Assembly (NCBI GenBank): GCA_027482185.1
Contig: JAIXWF010000013.1
Location: forward strand, 558,001-622,000
Length of the DNA stretch: 64,000 nt
DNA from: Opitutaceae bacterium
GTDB lineage: Bacteria > Verrucomicrobiota > Verrucomicrobiia > Opitutales > Opitutaceae
Direction: 5' to 3'
Program-made: the position numbers and the translations under genes
In this document: piece after piece, positions 43,812 through 50,921 of the stretch
Layout: the number at the start of each line of letters is the position of its first letter
Position numbering within the stretch: the stretch's first letter is position 1
The notes under the pieces: generated by a model
The model's database searches: none
Told to the model about the DNA's origin: nothing
The model's input: only the letters and a program-made list of their open reading frames with translations

Positions 43812-45205
43812 CTTCGTTCCGCCGCTGCGGTCTTGTCCTGATCGGAATCGCCTGGCTCGCCGTGGCGCGGGTGTCCGCTGCCGCGGATCTGCCGACGCTG
43901 TGGGCCGAACGCGCCAAGGCCGTCGTGGCCGTCGAGTATGTGACGGAAACGGAAGTCGACCGGCGGCCGACTGTGACCATGGGCACGGTGGTCGACACGC
44001 AGGGCACGGTGATATTGCCGCCGGGGGCGATCGATCCGCGGGCCGCGTTGTGGCAACTGAAGGAGTTTCGCGTTTATCTCCCGGGCGACGCCAACAGCGC
44101 GCCGGGCGAGTACCTCGGGCAGGACGCGTTCACCGGTTGGCATTTTGTGCGCGCGGATGCGGCGCTGCGCGCGCGGATGGTGCCTGTGACGAATTTCGCC
44201 GGACCCAAGAAGCCCGCCGGCCTGGCGGATTTCGTCTGGGGCATCGGGTTGCGCGGCAAGGACGAGGACTTCACGCCGTACTTGCTCCAAAGCCATGTCG
44301 CGTTGGTGCAGGCGTTGCCCCAGCGCACGGGCATCGCGCAGCAGGAAGTGGCGGCGCCGGGTTTGCCGGTCTTCGACCGCGAGGGTGGCTTCGCGGGTTT
44401 GGCGCTGGCGTCGTTCGGGCAGACGTTTTTGCAATTTTCGCGCGGCGCGCGGAGTTCGGCGGTGATGCTGGTCAACGTCGAGGAAAGCAGCGCGTTTCTG
44501 CTGGCCGAGGACGTGTTGCCTTACCTCGGCCGCGTGCCGAAGCAGCCGAACGGCCGGCCGCTGGCCTGGCTCGGCGCGTATGGTCTCGAACCGATGGACC
44601 GCGAGGTCGCGAAATTTCTCAAACTTTCAACGCAATCCGGGGCCGTCGTGAGCGAGGTGCTCGAAGGCAGCCCGGCGGAGAAAGCGGGCTTGCGGGCGCG
44701 CGACATCGTGCTCGCGGTGGACCGCAAGCCGCTGCCGCAGCTCAAGCCGGACAGCGTCGTGGTGCGCTACCTCGAGCGCGAGATCGACCGGCGGGCCCCC
44801 GGCGACGCGCTGCCGCTGTCGGTGCTGCGCGGCGCGGAGCGGCTCGAGCTGAACGTCGTGCTCGGCGAACAGCCGAAGCTCGTGCGCGAAGCGGAACGGA
44901 AGTATTTCGACCGGCTCGGCGTGACGGTGCGCGAATTTGTCTACGGCGATGCGGTGGAACGGCGGGCGCGGACGGCGGACAGCGCCGGCGTCGTGGTGCA
45001 TTTCGTGAAGCCGAGCAGCCCGGTCGCGGTGGCGGGCCTGCGATTCGACGATTGGATCAAGGAAATCGACGGCGCCGAGGTGAAAACCTTTGCCGAGGCG
45101 GTGCAGCGGTTGGCGGAGATCGACCGCGACGGCAACCGGCCGGAGTTCGTTATTCTGGTTGGGCGCGGCGGCGAAACGGCCGTGTTGCGGGTGAAGCTGA
45201 AGTAA
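43808..45205 (+). CDS. Inactive HtrA-like paralogue (pseudoprotease) with two PDZ domains
   Basis: A 465-residue secreted protein (signal peptide ...LAVARVSAAA) that shows the same protease-PDZ-PDZ layout as the gene before it. The catalytic residues are gone: the histidine block reads TVILPPGAIDP, the aspartate block HFVRADAALRARM, and the serine block GLPVFDREGGFAGL with no GNSGG. The PDZ domains keep good motifs (EGSPAEKAGLRARDIVLAVD and SSPVAVAGLRFDDWIKEIDG). It probably binds or regulates the active protease, for example as a hetero-oligomer subunit or substrate adaptor. Strict coupling by a 4-base overlap supports that. Confidence 0.85.
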   Translation: MTSFRRCGLVLIGIAWLAVARVSAAADLPTLWAERAKAVVAVEYVTETEVDRRPTVTMGTVVDTQGTVILPPGAIDPRAALWQLKEFRVYLPGDANSAPGEYLGQDAFTGWHFVRADAALRARMVPVTNFAGPKKPAGLADFVWGIGLRGKDEDFTPYLLQSHVALVQALPQRTGIAQQEVAAPGLPVFDREGGFAGLALASFGQTFLQFSRGARSSAVMLVNVEESSAFLLAEDVLPYLGRVPKQPNGRPLAWLGAYGLEPMDREVAKFLKLSTQSGAVVSEVLEGSPAEKAGLRARDIVLAVDRKPLPQLKPDSVVVRYLEREIDRRAPGDALPLSVLRGAERLELNVVLGEQPKLVREAERKYFDRLGVTVREFVYGDAVERRARTADSAGVVVHFVKPSSPVAVAGLRFDDWIKEIDGAEVKTFAEAVQRLAEIDRDGNRPEFVILVGRGGETAVLRVKLK

Positions 45206-45214
45206 GCCGTCGGA

Positions 45215-45373
45215 CTCAGCCGGACTGGTGCGGTTGAGAGTAGCGGATTGAGAGTTGAGAGAACGAGCTACCGCAGGACGGCGGGTGGTTCCTCCTTACG
45301 GAACCTGCTATACCCAGCGGCTTGGCCCGCATCTCTCAGCCAAGCTCTCCCGCCTGCGTGAGTCCGCCTCAGA
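45215..45373. repeat. Dispersed ~150-bp intergenic element, diverged copy 3
   Basis: The left end CTCAGCCGGACT...GGATTGAGAGTTGAGAGA and right end TCAGCCAAGCTCTC...CTGCGTGAGTCCGCCTCAG recall copies 1 and 2 (compare CAGCAAGCTCTCTCAACTG and CTGAGTTCGGCTCAG). The core differs. The stop of the anti-sigma gene (45369-45371) is inside the right-end CTCAG, as the lpxI stop is in copy 2. Confidence 0.6.
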
Positions 45374-45863
45374 GATCCCGCGGACGCGGGTCCGAGGCGA
45401 CGACGAAGACCCAACCCGAGCGGTCGTCGACCATGACCATGGCGGAGGCATCGCCGGGGACTTCGACCGTCACGGGTTGGGCGGACGCCACGTCGGCGCT
45501 GCGTTCAGCGGCGGGCTTCCGATCCGGGGAAGCGAAGAAGACCACCGCGGCGGCTGCGGCGGCGCCGAGCGGCAAAGCGGCCCAGCGCAGCGGGCGCAGC
45601 CATGCTTCGGGCAAGCCGAAGGCCCCGCGTTGCGATTCGGCCTGGATCCGCCGCCGCACGGCCCGCCATTCGAGCTCGGCATCGGGAACGGCAACGGCGG
45701 CCGTCTCTGCGCGCCAACGGGCGAGACCGTTTTCCAGGGTCGTCTTGAAGGCGCGGCATTCCGCGCAGCCGTTGAGGTGGGCGGACAGCTCCGCGGCCTC
45801 GGCCGGAGGCAAGGCGGCATCGCGCGCCGCGCAGATCGAAGTTTGGGCCCGCGTGCAATTCAT
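45369..45863 (-). CDS. Zinc-finger anti-sigma factor
   Basis: A 164-residue protein. The N-terminal cytosolic zinc-finger (zf-HC2/ZAS) has H29-x3-C33-x2-C36 (AHLNGCAECRAF) preceded by cysteines at 3 and 11. One transmembrane helix (about 95-111, WAALPLGAAAAAAVVFFA) leads to a short periplasmic tail. Such proteins bind an ECF sigma factor and release it on a redox or envelope signal. Its sigma partner is presumably the ECF gene at 46448-47059, with the secreted protein gene lying between them. Confidence 0.85.
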   Translation of the reverse strand: MNCTRAQTSICAARDAALPPAEAAELSAHLNGCAECRAFKTTLENGLARWRAETAAVAVPDAELEWRAVRRRIQAESQRGAFGLPEAWLRPLRWAALPLGAAAAAAVVFFASPDRKPAAERSADVASAQPVTVEVPGDASAMVMVDDRSGWVFVVASDPRPRDL

Positions 45864-46016
45864 GGCCGGAAAGTCGGGACCGCGGCGCCGGCGGGTGCGG
45901 CGGGAACGGAGCGGGACGAAAAGTTGAAGTTGGAAAAACGCACGGCGAGTGCGGGCTGCGACGGGCGGTTCGGAGGGCTTATTCGGAAAAGTTCCGGAAA
46001 GTTTCGGGGCGAACGG

Positions 46017-46451
46017 TCAGCGGGCGAAAACGAGGACGACGGGGACGTTGTCGTCCTTGCCGCCGCGGCGGACCAGCACGGCCGGGGCGCCGGCGCGGAG
46101 GGGCAGAGAGGTGGTCATCATGGCGGCGCCGCGATGGGTCCAGACGACGCGGACGCGGACGCCGCCGCCTTTTTCGACCTCGAGTTCGAGGGCGTGGCCG
46201 TCGGCGAGCTGGAGCGTGGAGCGGCCGTTGGCGGGAATGGGCGCGGAGCTTTCGTTGACGAAACGGAAGGAGCTGAAGACGAGGTTGCGCTGAAGTTCGG
46301 CCTCGTAGGGTTTGAGGCGGGGATCCGACTCCGCCTTGTCGTTGGACGCGGTGATCAAGATGGCGCGGATCGACGTCGGCTGGGCGGCGTGGGCGGCGAC
46401 GGCGCCGAGAAGGGCGAGACCGAGGGCGAGGAAGCGGAGCAGGTTTCTCAT
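46017..46451 (-). CDS. Secreted protein of unknown function in a sigma/anti-sigma unit
   Basis: A 144-residue protein with a signal peptide (FLALGLALLGAVAAHAAQ). The mature part is about 120 residues of predicted beta structure (AILITASNDKAESDPRL, FSSFRFVNESSAPI, HALELEVEKGGGVRVRV). No domain is recognised. It is encoded between the ECF sigma gene, with which it overlaps by 4 bases, and the anti-sigma gene (153 bases downstream), so it may be the sensor or the target of that system. Confidence 0.7.
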   Translation of the reverse strand: MRNLLRFLALGLALLGAVAAHAAQPTSIRAILITASNDKAESDPRLKPYEAELQRNLVFSSFRFVNESSAPIPANGRSTLQLADGHALELEVEKGGGVRVRVVWTHRGAAMMTTSLPLRAGAPAVLVRRGGKDDNVPVVLVFAR

Positions 46452-47059
46452 GACGGATCCTTGAGTTTTTGCGCCAGAATGCGGCGCGCGTGGAAAAGAC
46501 GGGACATGACGGTGCCGCGGGCGATGCCGAGTTCGGCGGCGATTTCGTCGTAGGAAAGACCCTGGATTTCGCGCAGCGCAAGCACCCCGCGGTGTTTCGG
46601 CGGGATGGAGGCGATGGCGCGTTCGAAGCGGGCCTTGCTCTCCGCCTGGTCGTAAAGTTGGCGCGGATCGGTGGGCTCGACGGCTTCCGCGGCGCCGAAT
46701 TGGCGTTCGCCGCCGGCGCCCTCCTTTTCGTCCTCGGAAAGAAAGGGCACGAGTTTGGTGTACCAGCGTTTGCGGCTGCGCAAATGGTCGATGGCGCGGC
46801 GGACGGCCACCGGATGCATCCAGGTCGAGAACTTGGATTCGCCGCGGAACTTCCCGAGGTTCTTCCAGACGCTCAGCCAGATTTCCTGGCACACATCGCG
46901 GGCGGCGTGTTCGTCGCGGACGATGGATTGGACGAGGCGGAAGGTGGTGTCGTAGTGCGACTGCATGAGACGGCCGAAGGCGTGTTCGTCGCCGGCCTGG
47001 GCGCGCGCGATCAGGTCGCGTTCCTCGGCCATGCGGGCAATGTCGTCGGGTTCGTCCAC
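46448..47059 (-). CDS. ECF RNA polymerase sigma factor
   Basis: A 203-residue sigma-70 family protein. Region 2 is DEHAFGRLMQSHYDTTFRLV to FSTWMHPVAVRRAIDHLR, and region 4 has LREIQGLSYDEIAAELG and IARGTVMSRLFHARRILA. Between them is a charged linker (about 115-150) longer than usual. The gene starts a three-gene unit with the secreted protein and the zinc-finger anti-sigma, so it probably controls its own operon. Confidence 0.92.
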   Translation of the reverse strand: MDEPDDIARMAEERDLIARAQAGDEHAFGRLMQSHYDTTFRLVQSIVRDEHAARDVCQEIWLSVWKNLGKFRGESKFSTWMHPVAVRRAIDHLRSRKRWYTKLVPFLSEDEKEGAGGERQFGAAEAVEPTDPRQLYDQAESKARFERAIASIPPKHRGVLALREIQGLSYDEIAAELGIARGTVMSRLFHARRILAQKLKDPS

Positions 47060-47218
47060 CGTTATTCGGATTGAGAGAGGGGGAAGCGATGCGCGGCGGC
47101 AATGCCGGAGACTGCGACGCCGGCGGCGCGGAAGTTATTCGTTCCGGCGCACTGCGTCGGACGGTAGGACCCGTTTGCAGCTTGGCGGCCGGCGGATTCG
47201 GGATTTGCTGGCCCGACC

Positions 47219-47815
47219 ATGTTCACGGGAATTGTCGAGGAAACGGGCCAGGTGGTCGGCTTCGAGCCGCAGGCGTCGGCGTGGCGCCTCACGGTCGCGG
47301 CCCGGGCGGCGCTCGTCGACTTGGCGCCGGGGGACAGCATTGCCGTCAACGGCTGCTGCCTCACGGCCACGCCGGCGGGGCCGGGGTTGCTGGGTTTCGA
47401 TGTGCTCGAGGAGACCCGGCGGCTGACGAATTTCCAAACCCTGAAGGCGGGTGCGCTGGTGAATCTCGAACGCAGCCTGCGCTTCGGCGGCAAGGTCGGC
47501 GGCCACTTTGTCACGGGCCATATCGATGCGCTCGGCACAATCGAGGTGTTCGAGCCGCGCGGCAAAGACCATTTTCTCAAGGTGCGGGTGCCGGAGGGGT
47601 ACGTCCGCTACATCGTGCACAAGGGCAGCATCGCGATCGACGGCATCTCGCTGACGATCGCGGAGGTCGATGCGACGTCGTTCGCGGTCTGGCTGATCCC
47701 GCACACGTTGGAAGTGACGAATTTGCGCGAGAAACGGGCGGGTGACGCCGTCAATTTGGAATTCGACTTGCTCGGCAAGCACGTGGAAAAGCTCCTGCTG
47801 ACCCGGACCGCCTGA
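47219..47815 (+). CDS. ribE: Riboflavin synthase, alpha chain
   Basis: A 198-residue protein with the two tandem lumazine-binding repeats. The first opens MFTGIVEETGQV with SIAVNGCCLT, and the second has KVGGHFVTGHIDALGTI with SIAIDGISLT. It catalyses the dismutation of two 6,7-dimethyl-8-ribityllumazine molecules to riboflavin. No other rib gene is adjacent and there is no FMN riboswitch-like structure in the 159 bases upstream. The next gene starts 7 bases after the stop, so they form one operon with the DNA glycosylase. Confidence 0.95.
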   Translation: MFTGIVEETGQVVGFEPQASAWRLTVAARAALVDLAPGDSIAVNGCCLTATPAGPGLLGFDVLEETRRLTNFQTLKAGALVNLERSLRFGGKVGGHFVTGHIDALGTIEVFEPRGKDHFLKVRVPEGYVRYIVHKGSIAIDGISLTIAEVDATSFAVWLIPHTLEVTNLREKRAGDAVNLEFDLLGKHVEKLLLTRTA

Positions 47816-47822
47816 CCCCGCA

Positions 47823-48791
47823 ATGCGCCAAGCCCTTTCCGCCCTGACCGACGAATTGCGGCGCCTGAAGGCGACGGGGGTAAAGACCGTGACGGTGAGC
47901 GACGAGGCCCTGGTCTCGATCCGCCGCGCGGTGGTGGCGTTTCGGCAAGATCGCTCCGGGGGTGCCGCGGTTGCAACGGCAACGACTTCTGCGTCCGCGC
48001 CCGCGCCTTTGCCGCCGCCGGCTCCCGTCCGAGCCGCGGTCCCGGAGCCGACCGTGGCGCCGCCGCGTCCGCCGCCGGCCCCGGCCGTGATGCTGCCCGT
48101 GGTGGCGGCCGCGAGTTTGCCGCCCGCGCCGACGGTGACGTTGCCGGAAGGGGACAAGGCGACGCGCTGGCAGGCGCTGCTGGCGAAGGTGCAGGCCGAT
48201 CCCGTGTGCCGCGAGAACGTGCGGCCGGGCAAGAAAGTCGTGCTCGGCGTGGGTTCGCTCGACGCCAGGATCATGTTTGTCGGCGAAGCGCCCGGATCCG
48301 AAGAGGAGATCGCCGGCGAGCCGTTCGTCGGGCCGGCGGGGCAGTTGTTGACCAAGATGATTTCGGCGATGGGGCTGAAGCGCGAACAGGTCTACATCGG
48401 CAACATCATGAACTGGCGGCCGCAGCTGCCGACGGTCGACGGGCGGGAGCAGGTGGGCAACCGGCCGCCGACCGAGGCGGAGATGCGTTACTGCCTGCCT
48501 TACTTGAAGGCGCAGATCGACGTCGTGCAGCCGGAATTGCTGGTGGCGCTCGGCTCGACGGCGGCGCAGGGCCTGCTGGGTTTCGGCGCCTTCAAGGCGC
48601 TCGGCGAAGTGCGCGGCCGTTGGCGCGATTTCAACGGGCGGCCGCTGATGGTCACCTACCATCCGAGCTATATCCTGCGGAACCAATCGAACCGTTCGAA
48701 GCGCATGATCTGGGAAGATCTGCTGCAGGTGATGGAGCGGGCGGGGTTGGCGGTTTCGTACAAGCAACGGGGTTACTTCCTCGAGAAATGA
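47823..48791 (+). CDS. Uracil-DNA glycosylase, family 4-like with reduced Fe-S ligands
   Basis: A 322-residue protein. Residues about 1-120 are a Pro/Ala-rich linker absent from short family members. The glycosylase core has FVGEAPGSEEEIAGEPFVGPAG (split at GEAPG), the YIGNIMNWRPQLP block and TYHPSYILRN. Canonical family 4 enzymes have four Fe-S cysteines. Here the one expected in the NxxKCRP block is replaced (NIMNWRP), and only C in PVCRENV and in MRYCLPYL are recognisable, so the cluster is probably missing or altered. It excises uracil from deaminated DNA. It overlaps opgG by 4 bases. Confidence 0.85.
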   Translation: MRQALSALTDELRRLKATGVKTVTVSDEALVSIRRAVVAFRQDRSGGAAVATATTSASAPAPLPPPAPVRAAVPEPTVAPPRPPPAPAVMLPVVAAASLPPAPTVTLPEGDKATRWQALLAKVQADPVCRENVRPGKKVVLGVGSLDARIMFVGEAPGSEEEIAGEPFVGPAGQLLTKMISAMGLKREQVYIGNIMNWRPQLPTVDGREQVGNRPPTEAEMRYCLPYLKAQIDVVQPELLVALGSTAAQGLLGFGAFKALGEVRGRWRDFNGRPLMVTYHPSYILRNQSNRSKRMIWEDLLQVMERAGLAVSYKQRGYFLEK

Positions 48792-50299
48792 AACGGATTT
48801 TGCGTTGGCTGGCGCTGGTGTCGGGGGCGGCCGCAACCTTGCTGGCGCAGCCGGCGGGTACGCCGTTCGATTTCGCGGCCCTGAAGGCGCGCGCGCAGGC
48901 GCTGGCCGCGAAGCCCTATGCGCCGGCGGTCAAATCGGCGCCGGAGTGGCTGCAGAAACTGACCTACGACCAACACCGCCAGATCGAATTCGATCCGGCG
49001 CGCAGCCTGTGGCGGGGCGAGGGACGTTCGTTCCAAGCGCAGTTTTTCCACCCGGGCTGGTACTTCAACCGGCCGGTGCAGATCAACGAAGTCGCGGGCG
49101 GCCGCGCCCGGCCGGTGGCGTTCAAGCGGGACTATTTCCGCTACCACCAATTGCCGATCGGGGAAGTGCCGGCGGATCTCGGGTTCGCGGGTTTCCGCCT
49201 GCTCTATCCGGTCAACGGCCCGGCCCGGCCGCACGACGAGCTCGGGGCCTTCCTCGGCGCGAGCTACTTCCGCCTGCTGGCATCCGGGGCTTACTACGGC
49301 CTTTCCGCGCGCGGCCTCGCGCTCAACACCGCGGAGCCGGGGCCGGAAGAGTTTCCCGTTTTCTCTGAATTCTGGCTCGAGCAACCGGCGGCGGGTGCGA
49401 AGGAACTCGCGCTGTGCGCCCTGCTGGAAAGCGAGAGCGTCGTCGGGGCCTACCGCATCGTAGTGGCCCCGGGCGATACGACCGTCGCGCACGTGCGGGC
49501 CGCGGTCTTTGTGCGCAAGACGGCCAAGGTTTTCGGGATCGCGCCGCTGACGAGCATGTTCTGGCGGGGCGAGAACACGACGGAGCGCTCCGACGATTTC
49601 CGGCCCGAGGTGCACGATTCGGACGGCCTGCTCCTGCACACGGGCGCGGGCGAATGGATCTGGCGCCCGCTGCAGAATCCGGCGGTGCTGCGGACGGCGA
49701 CGTTTGCGGACCGGAGCCCGAAGGGTTTCGGCCTGCTGCAGCGCGACCGCAATTTCGAGAGCTACCAGGACCTCGAGGCCCACTACCACAAACGGCCGGG
49801 CGCCTGGGTCGAACCCGTGGGCGACTGGGGCCGGGGCGGCGTGCGGCTGGTCGAGATTCCGACCAAGGACGAATTCAACGACAACGTCGTGGCCTTCTGG
49901 ATACCGGAGACGCCCCCGGCGCCGGGCGCCGCGGTCGAACTCGAGTACCGGATCCACTGGTCGCTGCGTCCGCCGGCCGCGCCGGGCGGTTTCGTGCACG
50001 CGACGCGGCAGGGGCGTTCGCAGGCGCAGGAGCCGGACCGGCACCGTTTCATCGTGGATTTCGACGGCGAGCGCCTGCGCGCGCTGGCCGAGGATGCGGG
50101 CGTCGAGGCCGTGCTGGACGTGGGCCCGGGCGCGACCGAGCTGCACCGCACGGTGCAGAAGAACGACACGAACGGCATGTGGCGCGTCGCGGTGGCGGTG
50201 AAGCCGGACGGCTCGAAGCGGCCGGTCGAGTTGCGCTGTTTCCTGCGGCTGAAACAGGAAGCGCTGACGGAAACCTGGTCGTACCTCTGGCAGCCATGA
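48788..50299 (+). CDS. opgG: Periplasmic glucan biosynthesis protein OpgG (MdoG)
   Basis: A 503-residue secreted protein with a signal peptide (LALVSGAAATLLAQPAG). The OpgG/MdoG domain starts FDFAALKARAQALAAKPY and continues with LTYDQHRQIEFDPARSLW and SYQDLEAHYHKRPG, all typical. It helps build the branched osmoregulated periplasmic glucan backbone made by OpgH. Length matches the family (about 510). It lies between the uracil-DNA glycosylase (4-base overlap) and the unknown 204-residue gene (4-base overlap). Confidence 0.95.
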   Translation: MKRILRWLALVSGAAATLLAQPAGTPFDFAALKARAQALAAKPYAPAVKSAPEWLQKLTYDQHRQIEFDPARSLWRGEGRSFQAQFFHPGWYFNRPVQINEVAGGRARPVAFKRDYFRYHQLPIGEVPADLGFAGFRLLYPVNGPARPHDELGAFLGASYFRLLASGAYYGLSARGLALNTAEPGPEEFPVFSEFWLEQPAAGAKELALCALLESESVVGAYRIVVAPGDTTVAHVRAAVFVRKTAKVFGIAPLTSMFWRGENTTERSDDFRPEVHDSDGLLLHTGAGEWIWRPLQNPAVLRTATFADRSPKGFGLLQRDRNFESYQDLEAHYHKRPGAWVEPVGDWGRGGVRLVEIPTKDEFNDNVVAFWIPETPPAPGAAVELEYRIHWSLRPPAAPGGFVHATRQGRSQAQEPDRHRFIVDFDGERLRALAEDAGVEAVLDVGPGATELHRTVQKNDTNGMWRVAVAVKPDGSKRPVELRCFLRLKQEALTETWSYLWQP

Positions 50300-50910
50300 G
50301 CGCCGGCGAATCCGATTCCTACCGGCCCGGCGAGCCGTCGCTCGCGGCGGAGTTCCGGCCGAAGACGGGCACGATGGCGCAATGGAACGAGGCCTACGTG
50401 CGCGTCGAGGACTACCTGCGCGCGCATCGCATCCACAACCGGCTCCACCAGAGCCGGCTGATCCAGCAGGTGCTGGAGCGCGCAGCGCGCCGGCACGAGG
50501 CGGACCCGACGCTCAATCCCACGGCGCTGGCTTCGGACGAGATCGAGGCGGGAATGGATCTTTGGTTTGCGGACCTGCTCGACCGCCGCGGGCAGCCGCA
50601 CGAGCGCATCGCGATCGACGGCCGGCTGGCGTTGTTGCTGTCGGACGGGCCGCAGCGTTGGCCGTATGCGTTTCTCGACGAACGGCAGATCCCGCCGGAT
50701 TTCGCGCAGGCCATGCGCGCCGGCGTCATCGAGGCGGGGCCGGACCTTGCGGTCTCGAGCATGGTGCCGCGGCCGATCGACCTCGGGCCGATTCCGGAGG
50801 CGGCGGGCGAAACAATGGAGCGCATCGAGCGCTGGCCGATTCTGCGCACGCTGCTGCTGTGGCTGCTGTTCGCCGGCGTGCTGGCGGTGATTTTCTATCT
50901 CACCCGGTGA
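50296..50910 (+). CDS. Unknown membrane-anchored protein between opgG and opgH
   Basis: A 204-residue protein with one C-terminal transmembrane helix (ILRTLLLWLLFAGVLAVIFYL), so it is probably tail-anchored with the bulk in the cytosol. The soluble part is mostly helical (RVEDYLRAHRIHNRLHQSR, IQQVLERAARRHEADP) and includes WFADLLDRRGQ. No domain is recognised. It overlaps opgG by 4 bases and ends 11 bases before opgH, so it is very likely a component or regulator of the glucan synthase. It is not part of the enterobacterial opgGH operon. Confidence 0.75.
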   Translation: MSAGESDSYRPGEPSLAAEFRPKTGTMAQWNEAYVRVEDYLRAHRIHNRLHQSRLIQQVLERAARRHEADPTLNPTALASDEIEAGMDLWFADLLDRRGQPHERIAIDGRLALLLSDGPQRWPYAFLDERQIPPDFAQAMRAGVIEAGPDLAVSSMVPRPIDLGPIPEAAGETMERIERWPILRTLLLWLLFAGVLAVIFYLTR

Positions 50911-50921
50911 GCCGGCCCGCC

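Noticed and set aside
47060-47218. FMN riboswitch before riboflavin synthase
   Set aside because: None of the conserved FMN aptamer segments could be found in the 159-base leader.
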